Source: Christensenellaceae bacterium
Lineage (GTDB): Bacteria; Bacillota; Clostridia; Christensenellales; Aristaeellaceae
DNA length: 64,000 nt
NCBI GenBank assembly: GCA_022510815.1
Contig: JAFLST010000012.1
Location: forward strand, 1-64,000
Direction: 5' to 3'
Below the pieces are notes generated by a model. That model did not search any database. It worked only from the letters and a program-made list of their open reading frames with translations, and was not told the DNA's origin. The translations under genes were made by a program, and so were the position numbers. Shown one piece after another: positions 45,399 to 53,954 of this stretch. The first letter of the stretch is position 1; every line of letters begins with the position of its first letter.

Positions 45399-46873
45399 TC
45401 AGTGACCACCTTCACCACGACGGGCAGCTCGCTCCTGAACGCGCCCAGCTCCACGGTCAGCGCCTCCTCATCGCGCTTCCACGCGACGGGCTCATCGCAG
45501 CCCAGCACCTCGACGCCCTTGATGACGCCGTGGTACAGCGGCAGCTTGCTCGCGTCGGCCTCGCGCAGACTCCTGATGCGCAGGACGCCGTCCTCCGGGC
45601 AGACCATCGCGATGGCGTACACGCTCGAGCCCCGGCAGGTAAAGCGGAAGTCCTCGGCGGTGAATCCCCGGGACTGCCCATCGGCAAACTGGCCCTCGGC
45701 GATCCGGGTGGGGCCCTCCTGCGCGATGCGCCACAGGCCCGTGCCGTGGATGGCCTCGTCGTTCACCTTCATCCAGCCCGCGATCGCCCGCAGAATCTCC
45801 TTGTCCTTGTCGGAGAGCGTGCCGTCCGGCGCGGGGCCGAAGTTCAGCAGCAGGCGGCCGTTCTTGCTCACCACGTCGACAAGATCCCACAGGATATCCT
45901 GCGTCGTCTTATAGCCCTGACGCTCCGGCAGGGTGCAGTAGCACCAGCTTCCGCGCATGACCGAGGTGTCCGACTGCCACAGGAAGGGCTTCGCCTCGGC
46001 GAACTGGCCGCGCTCCACATCGGGCACCGCCACGCCGAAGGGGAACGCGTCGTGCTTGTAGTTGATGACGCAGCCGCCCCATTCCTCAGCGCGGTTATAG
46101 TAGTAGGCCGTGAAGCGCTGGAGGTAGGGCTTGACCGCGGCATGCTGAATCCACCAGTCGAAGTAGATGATGCGCGGATGATAGCGGTCCACCAGCTCGC
46201 AGCAGCGCAGCAGCCAGTCCGTGAGGAACTCCTCGCTGGGCGCGGGCTCGGAGAACAGGTCGTGCTGGTTGGCGGGCTCGGGCATGGCGGGCCACGCGAG
46301 GCCGTCGCGCTCCACGGGCTCGGCGATGTCGCTCTCGAACTCGAGGCCGTGGCCGAGGAACCACCAATGCTCCACCCGGTGGCTGGACGCGCCGATGGTC
46401 ATGCCCGCCCGCTCAGCGCTGTAGAGCAGGTCGCCGAGGATATCCCGGTGCGGGCCCATCTCAAAGGCGTTCCAGCGGGACAGCTCGGAGCGGTAGTTCT
46501 GGAAGCCGTCGTGATGCTCCGCCACGGGGACGATGTAGTCCGCGCCCGCCTCCCGGAACAGCCGCACCCACTCGTCAGGGTCGAAGCGCTCCATGGTGAA
46601 CTTCGGGATGAAATCCTTGTAGCCGAAGGCCTTGTGCGGGCCCCAGTTGGCGATGTGGTGCTTGTATTCCTCGGAATCTTTGATATACATGTTCCGGGCA
46701 TACCAGTCGTGGTACGCGGGCACCGAGAAGGGGCCCCAGTGCAGGAAGATGCCCAGCCGCTTCTCCTGATACCACGCGGGCACGGGATGCGCGGCGAGGG
46801 AATCCCAGTCCGGGTGATATTTCCCCTCGCGGTTGACGCGGTCGATCTGTTCGAGATAAGCCTGCCTGTCCAT
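45395..46873 (-). CDS. Alpha-L-fucosidase, GH29 family
   Basis: This 492-residue enzyme removes alpha-L-fucose from glycans. It starts with WYQEKRLGIFLHWGPFSVPAYHDWYARNMY, a GH29 signature, contains VPVAEHHDGFQNYRSELSRWNAFEMGPHRDILGDL and a putative nucleophile Asp239 in RIIYFDWWIQH, where most members have WFDGG or WFD-like. The C-terminal beta-sandwich contains RLLLNFGPAPDGTLSDKDKEIL. No signal peptide, so it acts in the cytoplasm. GAAAGGAG precedes the ATG. It is the first gene of the operon GH29-Sel1-GH31. An L-fucose-isomerase-family gene occurs about 10 kb away. Confidence 0.93.
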   Translation of the reverse strand: MDRQAYLEQIDRVNREGKYHPDWDSLAAHPVPAWYQEKRLGIFLHWGPFSVPAYHDWYARNMYIKDSEEYKHHIANWGPHKAFGYKDFIPKFTMERFDPDEWVRLFREAGADYIVPVAEHHDGFQNYRSELSRWNAFEMGPHRDILGDLLYSAERAGMTIGASSHRVEHWWFLGHGLEFESDIAEPVERDGLAWPAMPEPANQHDLFSEPAPSEEFLTDWLLRCCELVDRYHPRIIYFDWWIQHAAVKPYLQRFTAYYYNRAEEWGGCVINYKHDAFPFGVAVPDVERGQFAEAKPFLWQSDTSVMRGSWCYCTLPERQGYKTTQDILWDLVDVVSKNGRLLLNFGPAPDGTLSDKDKEILRAIAGWMKVNDEAIHGTGLWRIAQEGPTRIAEGQFADGQSRGFTAEDFRFTCRGSSVYAIAMVCPEDGVLRIRSLREADASKLPLYHGVIKGVEVLGCDEPVAWKRDEEALTVELGAFRSELPVVVKVVTE

Positions 46874-46984
46874 GATAACGCTCCTTTCAGAGAGCTTTTT
46901 TCATTTGATACGATTTATACGACGCGCATTGCGCCATCCCTGCCGGAGCGACGAACGAAAGTTTCCGAAACATGGCTGAGCCCC

Positions 46985-47013
46985 TTGATTTTGGTCGGAA
47001 GATACCGTATCAT
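46985..47013 (+). promoter_or_regulatory. Sigma-A promoter of the GH3 gene
   Basis: TTGATT (46985-46990) and TATCAT (47008-47013) are separated by 17 bp, 37 nt upstream of the GH3 start codon. A convincing promoter for the divergent GH29 operon was not found; a TATAAA near 46916-46921 on the minus strand is a weak candidate. Confidence 0.65.
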
Positions 47014-47023
47014 GATGCCACAG

Positions 47024-47037
47024 CGAAAACGTTTTAT
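47024..47037. promoter_or_regulatory. LacI-family-like operator palindrome
   Basis: AAAACGTTTT (47026-47035) is a perfect palindrome with the central CG typical of LacI-family and catabolite-control (cre-like) operators. It lies 10-24 nt downstream of the GH3 -10 box, between promoter and ribosome-binding site, a position for transcription blocking. It matches the cre consensus only partly. No LacI-family regulator gene is in the window. Confidence 0.45.
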
Positions 47038-47050
47038 GGAGGGATTGGAT

Positions 47051-49180
47051 ATGACCAACGATCTTGCCGCGCGGGTGGAAGCGCTCCTTTGCCAGATGAC
47101 GCTGGAGGAAAAGGCCGCGCAGATGATGCAGATTCCCTACACGATGGTGGGCCGGGAGGAATCCCTGCGCTGGGCGAAGTTAGGCGCGGGCTCCTTCCTG
47201 CATGTGCTGGGCGACGAGGCCCGGGAGGTGCAGCAGGCGGCGATGTCGTCGCGGCTGGGCATCCCGGTGATCTTCGGCATCGACGCGATCCACGGCCACG
47301 GCCTGAACGACCATGCCACGATCTTCCCCTCCCAGCTTGCCGCGGCCTGCTCGTGGGACCCGGCGATTGCCCGGGAGATGGGTCGCGTGACGGCCCGGGA
47401 GGTCGCCACGGACGGCCTGCACTGGACCTTCTCTCCGGTGCTCTGCCTCGGGCGGGACACCCGCTGGGGCCGCGTTGACGAGACCTTCGGCGAGGACCCG
47501 TATCTGGCTGGCGAGCTGGGCGCGGCAATCATTGAGGGCTATCAGGGCGAGAGCCTCGACAGCGACGAGAGCATTCTGGCCTGCGCCAAGCACTACATCG
47601 GCTACGGCGAGGCCCTCGGCGGACGCGACGCCTGCGACACCGAAATGACCTACCGCAAGCTGCGCGAGGTGTTCCTGCCGCCCTTCAAGCGGGCCGTGGA
47701 GGCCGGTTGCGCGACGGTCATGACGGCCTACGGCTCCATCGACGGCACGCCCTTCACCATCGACCCCAAGTCCATGAAGGACATTCTGCGCGGCGAGCTG
47801 GGCTTTGACGGCTTTGTCGTCACCGACTGGGACAACTGCCATCACCTGATCGTTGACCAGCACATCGCGGCGGACATCGGCGAGGCGTCGGTGCTGGCGG
47901 CAAAGGGCGGCAACGACATGATGATGACCAGCCTCGGCTTCTACGAGGCGGCGATCAAGGCGGTGCGGGACGGCAGGCTCGAGGAGAGCGTGCTTGACGA
48001 AGCGGTGCGGCACATCCTGACCGTGAAGCTGCGCATGAACCTGTTCGAGAAGCCCGAGAAGAAGGGCGTTCCCGGCTGCATCGGCTGCGAGGAGCATCTG
48101 GCCTCCGCGCTGGACGCCGCCCGCCGTTCCGTGACCCTGCTGCGCAACGACGGCATGCTCCCGCTGAAGGCCGGCGTGAAGAAGATCGCTGTCATCGGCC
48201 CTAACGCCGACAACATTCAGAACCAGTACGGCGACTGGACATACTTCACCCATCCCGTGCCCCACACCGGCCATCCGCCTGTGCGGCCCTATGTGACCGT
48301 GAAGGAGGGCTTTGAAAAGCTCTGCGCGGAGAAGGGCATTGAGCTCGCTTACCATCAGGGCTGCGGCGTGAAGGCGGCGGAGAGTGACAACATCCCCGGC
48401 GCGGTGGCCGCGGCGAGGGACGCGGACGCGATCATCCTCGTGCTGGGCGACGAGCAGAGCCAGATCGGCGAGGGACAGGACCGGGCAAATCTCGACCTGT
48501 CCGGGCGGCAGATGGAGCTGTTCCACGCGCTGCGGGCGCTGGGCATCCCGCTGGCGACGGTGCTCGTAGCCTCGAAGCCCCTGTGCCTCGGCGACGCGGC
48601 GACCAAGGCCAACGCGGTCGTCTGCGCGTTCAACGGCGGCATGTTCGGCGGTCAGGCGGTGGCGGAGGCGGCCTTCGGGTGCTTCAATCCTTCGGGCCGT
48701 CTGCCGATCTCCTTCCCGCATCACGCCGGTCAGGTGCCCGTGTATTATAACCAGCTCCCCGGCTGGCATGGCTGGCCCAAGGGGCATTACTGCGACCTGC
48801 CCGCCGAGCCGCTGTTCACCTTCGGCGAGGGCCTGAGCTACACGACCTTCGCCTATGACAGCCTGACCTTCGACGCCGGGACGCTGACCGCCGAGGTCGC
48901 CGTGACCAACACGGGCAAGCAGGCCGGCACCGAGACCGTGCAGGTCTACTTCCGCGACATGGCCTCCTCGGTGCTCACGCCCGTCAAGCGGCTGATTGCC
49001 TTCAAGCGGATCACCCTGCAGCCCGGCGAGACCGCCGCGGTGCGCTTCCAGCTCACCCGGGAGGACTTCTCGCTCATCAACCGCGACGAGCAGCGGGTCA
49101 CCGAGCCCGGCGCGTTCACGCTGTTCATCGGCCACAGCGCCAAGGACGACGATCTGCTGTCCGCGGCCTTCACGCTGTAA
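47051..49180 (+). CDS. Glycoside hydrolase family 3 (beta-glucosidase/beta-xylosidase)
   Basis: This 709-residue GH3 enzyme has the (beta/alpha)8 domain (VIFGIDAIHGHG, WTFSPVLCLGRDTRWGRVDETFGEDPYLAGEL, CAKHYIGYG), the nucleophile Asp259 in GFVVTDWDN (usually SDW), the alpha/beta sandwich (LLRNDGMLPLK, AVIGPNADNIQNQYGDWTY) and a C-terminal fibronectin-III-like domain (VAVTNTGKQAGTETVQVYF). No signal peptide: the enzyme is cytoplasmic and would act on beta-linked disaccharides after uptake. The ATG at 47051 has GGAGGG 7 nt upstream. It is divergent from the GH29 operon; the 3' end overlaps the convergent YlbJ-like gene by 11 nt. Confidence 0.95.
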   Translation: MTNDLAARVEALLCQMTLEEKAAQMMQIPYTMVGREESLRWAKLGAGSFLHVLGDEAREVQQAAMSSRLGIPVIFGIDAIHGHGLNDHATIFPSQLAAACSWDPAIAREMGRVTAREVATDGLHWTFSPVLCLGRDTRWGRVDETFGEDPYLAGELGAAIIEGYQGESLDSDESILACAKHYIGYGEALGGRDACDTEMTYRKLREVFLPPFKRAVEAGCATVMTAYGSIDGTPFTIDPKSMKDILRGELGFDGFVVTDWDNCHHLIVDQHIAADIGEASVLAAKGGNDMMMTSLGFYEAAIKAVRDGRLEESVLDEAVRHILTVKLRMNLFEKPEKKGVPGCIGCEEHLASALDAARRSVTLLRNDGMLPLKAGVKKIAVIGPNADNIQNQYGDWTYFTHPVPHTGHPPVRPYVTVKEGFEKLCAEKGIELAYHQGCGVKAAESDNIPGAVAAARDADAIILVLGDEQSQIGEGQDRANLDLSGRQMELFHALRALGIPLATVLVASKPLCLGDAATKANAVVCAFNGGMFGGQAVAEAAFGCFNPSGRLPISFPHHAGQVPVYYNQLPGWHGWPKGHYCDLPAEPLFTFGEGLSYTTFAYDSLTFDAGTLTAEVAVTNTGKQAGTETVQVYFRDMASSVLTPVKRLIAFKRITLQPGETAAVRFQLTREDFSLINRDEQRVTEPGAFTLFIGHSAKDDDLLSAAFTL

Positions 49181-50021
49181 GCAGCATCACGCCCAGCGCC
49201 AGCAGAAACGAGACGCCGCCGTGGACGGCCTGCCACAGGAGCTGCTCCGGCAGGGAGATCAGCCCCGGCGGGTACAGCGCCCGGTTCTGCATCACGGATG
49301 CCGTGCCGCCAAAGCCCGTCGCCCCCGCGATGATCGCAGTCCGCAGGGGCAGCGGCAGGGGCAGCGCCGCAATCTCGACCGCGCCGGTGGTCACCTCCAG
49401 CAGCGTGGTCAGGGGCAGCGCGACATCAGGCCATGCCGCCGTGGTCAGCGCCGCCGTCACCCGCAGCATCACCATCGTCCCGCAGACTAACAGCATGGTC
49501 TTCGCCGCCTGTTCGACCGCCTCCCCAAAAGAGAGCGGCGCAGGCGGCGCTTTTTCAGTTTGGGATACCAGCGGCCCTGCGGGCGGCTTTCGGTGGTCCC
49601 CATTTGTGAGCCTGCCCGCCAGCAGCCCGGCGAGTCCTCCGCCGATGACGACGCTGCCCAGCACCACCGTTCCGGCCCAGCGGGAGCCGAGCCATCCGCC
49701 GACGGTGCCCAGCAGGAACATAGGGCTCATGGTGGCGGTGGAGACAGCAAGAAATATCCGCTGCTTCCTGCCGTCGCCGGGGTACAGGCCCAGGAGCCTC
49801 GCGCCCGTCGGAGAGCCGCCGCACCATCCCAGCGCGACAAGCCCCATCGGCGGCAGGGACGCCGACAGTCGGCTGACCAGCATCAGCGCTAACACCATGT
49901 ACGGGAACAGCCCCGGCAGCACGCTCGTCACGAACAGACGGCACGCCGCCGAAGCCGCGTCCATGGTCAGCGCGGGGTTGAGAAGCATCCAGAGCATCAG
50001 CAGGGGTAGCAGGACGGGCAT
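49170..50021 (-). CDS. YlbJ-like (Gate/nucleoside-recognition domain) membrane protein
   Basis: This 283-residue integral membrane protein has about eight hydrophobic segments. Two regions resemble nucleoside-recognition (Gate) proteins such as YlbJ of spore formers: FVTSVLPGLFPYMVLALMLVSRL with LGWCGGSPTGARLLG in the first half, and LLEVTTGAVEIAAL with IIAGATGFGGTASVMQ in the second half, the inverted-repeat organisation expected of the fold. YlbJ is needed for spore formation in Bacillus; this protein is shorter and divergent, so the match suggests family only. GAGGTG precedes its ATG. It lies downstream of the GuaA-like gene, 56 bp away in the same direction. Confidence 0.6.
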   Translation of the reverse strand: MPVLLPLLMLWMLLNPALTMDAASAACRLFVTSVLPGLFPYMVLALMLVSRLSASLPPMGLVALGWCGGSPTGARLLGLYPGDGRKQRIFLAVSTATMSPMFLLGTVGGWLGSRWAGTVVLGSVVIGGGLAGLLAGRLTNGDHRKPPAGPLVSQTEKAPPAPLSFGEAVEQAAKTMLLVCGTMVMLRVTAALTTAAWPDVALPLTTLLEVTTGAVEIAALPLPLPLRTAIIAGATGFGGTASVMQNRALYPPGLISLPEQLLWQAVHGGVSFLLALGVMLLTA

Positions 50022-50077
50022 GCTCGTTCACCTCGGGCAAGCGTATGCAAAAAAAGAAGCGGGTTTGACCGCTTCCT

Positions 50078-51538
50078 TTATTTCCACTCCACCTGCCCGT
50101 AATTCTGGCTGGGCGTCAGGTCGTAGAGCACCCGCACGACCTGCGGCAGGGCCTCCCGTATGGCCTGCGACACGCGCTCCAGCAGGTCGCTGGGCAGCCT
50201 CGCGGGCATGGCGGCGGCTCCGTCCGCGGCCTGAATCGCCCGGATGATCACCACCATGCCGCCCTCCGAAAAGGGCAGCTCCGCCAGCGACGCGAAATAC
50301 TGCCACAGCCGCTTGTTCTGACCGGACTCCTCGATCTCCCGGCGGAAGATGGCGTCCGCCTCCCGCAGGATGGACAGCCGCTCCGGCGTGACCTCCGCCA
50401 GTATGCGCATCGCCAGACCGCTGCCCGGGAAGGGCTGGCGCAGGGTCATCGAGGGCGGCAGGCCCAGCTCCTCGCCCACGCGCCGGATCTCATCCTTGAA
50501 CAGCTCCCGCACAGGCTCGATCAGCCGCGCCTCAGAGGACGGTAGCGTCATCGGGAACTCCGCGGCGGAGAGCGTGTCGGAGAAGTTCGTGCCCTGAATC
50601 AGCAGCGTGACGTCCGACAGCCTCGCGGCCTCCCGGTTGAGGATGTCCCGCAGAAGCCCGAAGATCACAGTCTCCTTCTCCCGGGGATTCATCTTCCCCT
50701 TCAGCGCCGTCAGGAACGCCTCCTTCGCGTCGATCTCGCGGACGTTCAGGCCGATCTGATCTCGGTAGAAGGCCATGACCTGCGCCGCCTCGTCCTTGCG
50801 CATCAGGCCGGTATCGACAAAGATGCAGTGCAGCCGGTGCCCCAGCGCCATGTTGCCTAACAGCGCGCAGACCCCGCTGTCCACGCCGCCGGAGAGAGCG
50901 CACAGCGCGTTGCCGCCGCCGGAAAGCCGCTCGATCTCCTCCCGGGCGCGCTCCACAAAGGCCTGATTGCTCCACCAGAGCGTGCAGCCGCAGATGCCGT
51001 GGCAGAAGTTGAGCAGGAGCTGCGTGCCGCACAGATCGTTGCGCTCCGCCTGAAAGGCCAGCGCCCAGACCGGCTTTTCCGCGTCCCGGAAGCCCAGCAC
51101 GCCGCCGTCCGTCACCGCGATGGGCATCGCGCCGCCCCATGTGATCTGCATGGTCCGGCAGGCGGGCAGGTAGCGCTCGCTGTCCTCCACCCCGGCAAAG
51201 AGCTTCTCGTCGTTCTCAAAGTGCACCGACACCACGCCGGGCTCCTCCGCCCGGGGGCCCAGCGAGCCGCCCAGCGCCAGACACGCCGACAGCGCCGCGT
51301 CGCCCATGGCCATCACCGGCAGGCCGCAGGAGAGCAGCTCGTTCAGATGCGGAATGTGCGCCGCCTCGCCCTTGCTTCCCCCGGCCAGCAGTACGCCCAG
51401 CGCGTCCTGCCCGAGCACCTCCCCGGCAGTCGCGTCCGCAGGCAGAATCTTGCAGTAGATGTGCTCCGCCCGCAGCTTGCGCGCCATGGAGCGGCACACC
51501 GTCCCGTCCAGACTGATCAGGATCACCATATCCCGCAT
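50078..51538 (-). CDS. GuaA-like GMP synthase paralogue with degenerate glutaminase domain
   Basis: This 486-residue protein aligns by eye over its whole length with GMP synthases. The ATP-pyrophosphatase domain has the P-loop CALSGGVDSGVCALLG (residues about 213-227), IFVDTGLMRKDE and a C-terminal dimerisation domain with RQPFPGSGLAMRILAEVTPERL. The N-terminal class I glutaminase domain is altered: the nucleophile-elbow GICYG is replaced by AMGDA (Gly79 at the Cys position), and the QFHPE motif by AFQAE (Gln163 for His), with only Glu165 possibly kept. It should not use glutamine; an ammonia-dependent enzyme or a different role is inferred. The length is about 25 residues short of typical GuaA. 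It has AGGTG before its ATG. Confidence 0.85.
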   Translation of the reverse strand: MRDMVILISLDGTVCRSMARKLRAEHIYCKILPADATAGEVLGQDALGVLLAGGSKGEAAHIPHLNELLSCGLPVMAMGDAALSACLALGGSLGPRAEEPGVVSVHFENDEKLFAGVEDSERYLPACRTMQITWGGAMPIAVTDGGVLGFRDAEKPVWALAFQAERNDLCGTQLLLNFCHGICGCTLWWSNQAFVERAREEIERLSGGGNALCALSGGVDSGVCALLGNMALGHRLHCIFVDTGLMRKDEAAQVMAFYRDQIGLNVREIDAKEAFLTALKGKMNPREKETVIFGLLRDILNREAARLSDVTLLIQGTNFSDTLSAAEFPMTLPSSEARLIEPVRELFKDEIRRVGEELGLPPSMTLRQPFPGSGLAMRILAEVTPERLSILREADAIFRREIEESGQNKRLWQYFASLAELPFSEGGMVVIIRAIQAADGAAAMPARLPSDLLERVSQAIREALPQVVRVLYDLTPSQNYGQVEWK

Positions 51539-51718
51539 ATCAACACCTCAAATACGCCGCCGGAACGCCATCGCGCCGTTTCTCCACCGCATCAGCCTTT
51601 CCGGCCTTCGGAAGATTCATTCTTCCGCCCCGCCGGGAATTCCTGCATGCGCCGCAGAGTGTTACAAAGGTGACGAAGGCGAAAAAGAACAAGTTTTACA
51701 ATTGAAAGCCATTGAATC

Positions 51719-51748
51719 TTGACAGAAGCCCCCTTTCGCGAGTACAAT
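51719..51748 (+). promoter_or_regulatory. Sigma-A promoter of the surface-protein gene
   Basis: TTGACA (51719-51724) and TACAAT (51743-51748) are separated by 18 bp. Expected transcription start near 51755. The rest of the 51539-51859 gap shows no other definable element except the GuaA-like gene's ribosome-binding site. Confidence 0.75.
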
Positions 51749-51859
51749 AGGATAGAATCTCTGTATCCATAAGGAACGGAACTCATGCCTGATTCCCGGG
51801 GCGGGGTGCCGTCCGGGAGCGGAAGGAGGATGGGCGTCCGAGGGCGCTCGAATGGTGCG

Positions 51860-53788
51860 ATGAAACGAATTATGATGATGTGCGCGCTTGTGCTGATGGC
51901 GCTGGCCCTGTGCCTGCCGTTCCTCTGCGCGGAGGCGGAGCAGACGACGGGGATCATCAATTATACGATGGAGCTGTCCAACAACCGCTTCACCGGCCCT
52001 GAAGACATTACGGTCACCATCAAGGTGACCAACGTCTCCGATCAGGATATGCCCGGCCCTGTGACGCTGTACTATCCGGACGGCACCATGGTGCTGGAGT
52101 TCGGCAGCCCCACGCTGGCCTCGGGCCAGTCCCAGTCTTGGACGGGCACATGGGGTGTGACCATGTCGCAGCTGGAGATGAACAAGATCACCTTCGCCCT
52201 GTGCTGGTATGAGTATAACAGCGCGGGTGAGCTGGGCGAGCGCAAGGTCAACTTCTCCAAAACGCTCATCTATGTCGAAACCGAGCCGAGCGTGGAGGTC
52301 AACCGCATCATCGCGCCCTCCATGGCCAGCAACGGGCAGGAGGTCAGCGTCACCTACGAGATCGTCAATACTGGCACGGTCAACATCTCCAACGTGACCA
52401 TCCGTGAAAACAGCGACATCTCCAAGACCAGCGGCATCATTGAGAGCGTCCCGGCGGGCGAGCGCGCCTCCTACACCTTCAAGGTGAAGATGGGCAAGAA
52501 GGACCTGACCAGCAACGGTACCATCACCTACAAGGCAGGCAATTCCACCGGCACCATCCGCAAGGAGGACGCCGTCATCAAGTATGGCGAGATCAAGCTG
52601 TCCGCTTCCCTGAAGGCAAGCCGCAAGGGCGGCGTGGCGGGCGACACCATCAAGCTGACCCTGACGCTCAAGAACACCGGCAGCGCCGATTATCAGAACG
52701 TCACCGTCACCGACGCGGTGCTGGGCGAGATCGTCACCGGCGCCAGCGTGCCCGCCAACAAGACCATCACCATCGACAAGGACGTCACCATCACCGGCTC
52801 GACGGACTACCAGTTCGTCGTCGTCGGTCAGGATGCCTCCGGCGCCAGCGTCGAGACCGCTACGGAGCGCATCAGCGTCGTCGAGATCGACCCGGAGAAG
52901 GCCATCAACCTGACCGTCGTCGCCTCCTCGGACCGCGACACCGTCTACGAGCTGCCGGGCGTTGTGCGCTTCAAGGTTCAGGTCACCAACAATGGCATGA
53001 ACGACCTCGAGAACGTGTCCGTCAGCGCCAGCGGCGTAACCCTGTACACCTTCCCGACGCTGGCCGCGGGCGAGACCCGTGAATTCACGCGGGACGTGAA
53101 CATCTCCACCGCCGGACAGTTCCGCTTCGACGCGTCCGTGCGCAATGAGATCGAAGAAACCGAGACCTTTGAGGGCAACATCATCCCGATCATGTTCTCG
53201 CAGCCCACGCCCGTGCCCACGGAGGCCCCGATCACGACGGTCGCGCCCCCGCGCTACGAGCAGATGCCCACCTCCGACGGTCTGCCGGAGTATGTGAGCA
53301 CGGTGGAGAAAATCCTGAGCATCTTCAACCACGCGTTCCTGATCCTGGCGGGCGTGTGCGCGGTGCTTCTGGTTGTGGGTGTGGTACGGCGGATTCAGGC
53401 CAACAGCCGCGCGAAGGATCATCTGGAGCGCAGCAGCGCCCGCGTCTACGACCAGCCTGCGCCCAAGGAAAAGCGCTCCCACAAGGAGGACGCGAAGGAC
53501 AAGCCGCAGGATGTGACCCGGCCCATCGGTGAGGACAACGAGCCTGAAGTGCCCGAGGTGCAGCCCGGCGACGACGCGGTAACCCGCGACGGCGCGCTGA
53601 TGGAGGAGACGCTGCGGCAGCTCTACAAGCGCGCGGACAGGCCTGACGAGGAGCCGACCGTGGAAACGCTCGACGACGAGGATGATGAAGAGACGGTTCA
53701 GATGGATCAGGAGCCGGAGGAGGCAACCGAGGATTCCGACACGACCGTCCGCCGCCGTCGCGGCAGCCGCCCCAGCGAAGATGAATAA
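51860..53788 (+). CDS. Surface-anchored protein with CARDB/DUF11-like repeats and acidic cytoplasmic tail
   Basis: This 642-residue protein has a signal peptide (MKRIMMMCALVLMALALCLPFLCAEA), about four beta-sandwich domains of CARDB/COG1361 type (residues about 28-460; repeating patterns such as VTYEIVNTGTVNISNVTI, LTLTLKNTGSADYQNVTV, VRFKVQVTNNGMNDLENVSV), a Pro/Thr linker, a transmembrane helix near residues 488-511 (FLILAGVCAVLLVVGVV) and a charged tail of about 130 residues, acidic at its end (DDEDDEETVQMDQEPEEATED). The start at 51860 gives a classic signal peptide, but an in-frame ATG at 51785 with AAGGA upstream is also possible. It likely displays adhesion-type domains outside and contacts cytoplasmic partners with its tail. 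No LPxTG motif. Confidence 0.75.
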   Translation: MKRIMMMCALVLMALALCLPFLCAEAEQTTGIINYTMELSNNRFTGPEDITVTIKVTNVSDQDMPGPVTLYYPDGTMVLEFGSPTLASGQSQSWTGTWGVTMSQLEMNKITFALCWYEYNSAGELGERKVNFSKTLIYVETEPSVEVNRIIAPSMASNGQEVSVTYEIVNTGTVNISNVTIRENSDISKTSGIIESVPAGERASYTFKVKMGKKDLTSNGTITYKAGNSTGTIRKEDAVIKYGEIKLSASLKASRKGGVAGDTIKLTLTLKNTGSADYQNVTVTDAVLGEIVTGASVPANKTITIDKDVTITGSTDYQFVVVGQDASGASVETATERISVVEIDPEKAINLTVVASSDRDTVYELPGVVRFKVQVTNNGMNDLENVSVSASGVTLYTFPTLAAGETREFTRDVNISTAGQFRFDASVRNEIEETETFEGNIIPIMFSQPTPVPTEAPITTVAPPRYEQMPTSDGLPEYVSTVEKILSIFNHAFLILAGVCAVLLVVGVVRRIQANSRAKDHLERSSARVYDQPAPKEKRSHKEDAKDKPQDVTRPIGEDNEPEVPEVQPGDDAVTRDGALMEETLRQLYKRADRPDEEPTVETLDDEDDEETVQMDQEPEEATEDSDTTVRRRRGSRPSEDE

Positions 53789-53834
53789 ATCAATATGAGC
53801 CCCGGCCTGCGGGCTGTCGGGCTTCCCCACGGAG

Positions 53835-53883
53835 GGCGCGCTTATCCATTGCCGTTTGCTGGCGGTGCGTAAGCGCGCCTTTC
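53835..53883 (+). terminator. Likely terminator after the surface-protein gene
   Basis: GGCGCGCTTA (53835-53844) pairs perfectly with TAAGCGCGCC (53870-53879), with a 25-nt loop that can fold further, followed by TTTC. Confidence 0.6.
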
Positions 53884-53954
53884 ACATGTCCGAAGCCAAA
53901 CGCTGTGATGCCAGCGCTGCCGGGCAAAAAAGCGACTATTGATTGGAGAAAAGT

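Noticed and set aside
50078..51538. Annotating this gene plainly as guaA (GMP synthase, glutamine-hydrolysing)
   Set aside because: The glutaminase Cys and His are replaced, so the standard name would overstate the activity.
51785..51859. Using ATG 51785 as the start of the surface protein
   Set aside because: It would put 25 Arg/Gly-rich residues before an otherwise textbook signal peptide; kept as an alternative because a weak AAGGA precedes it.
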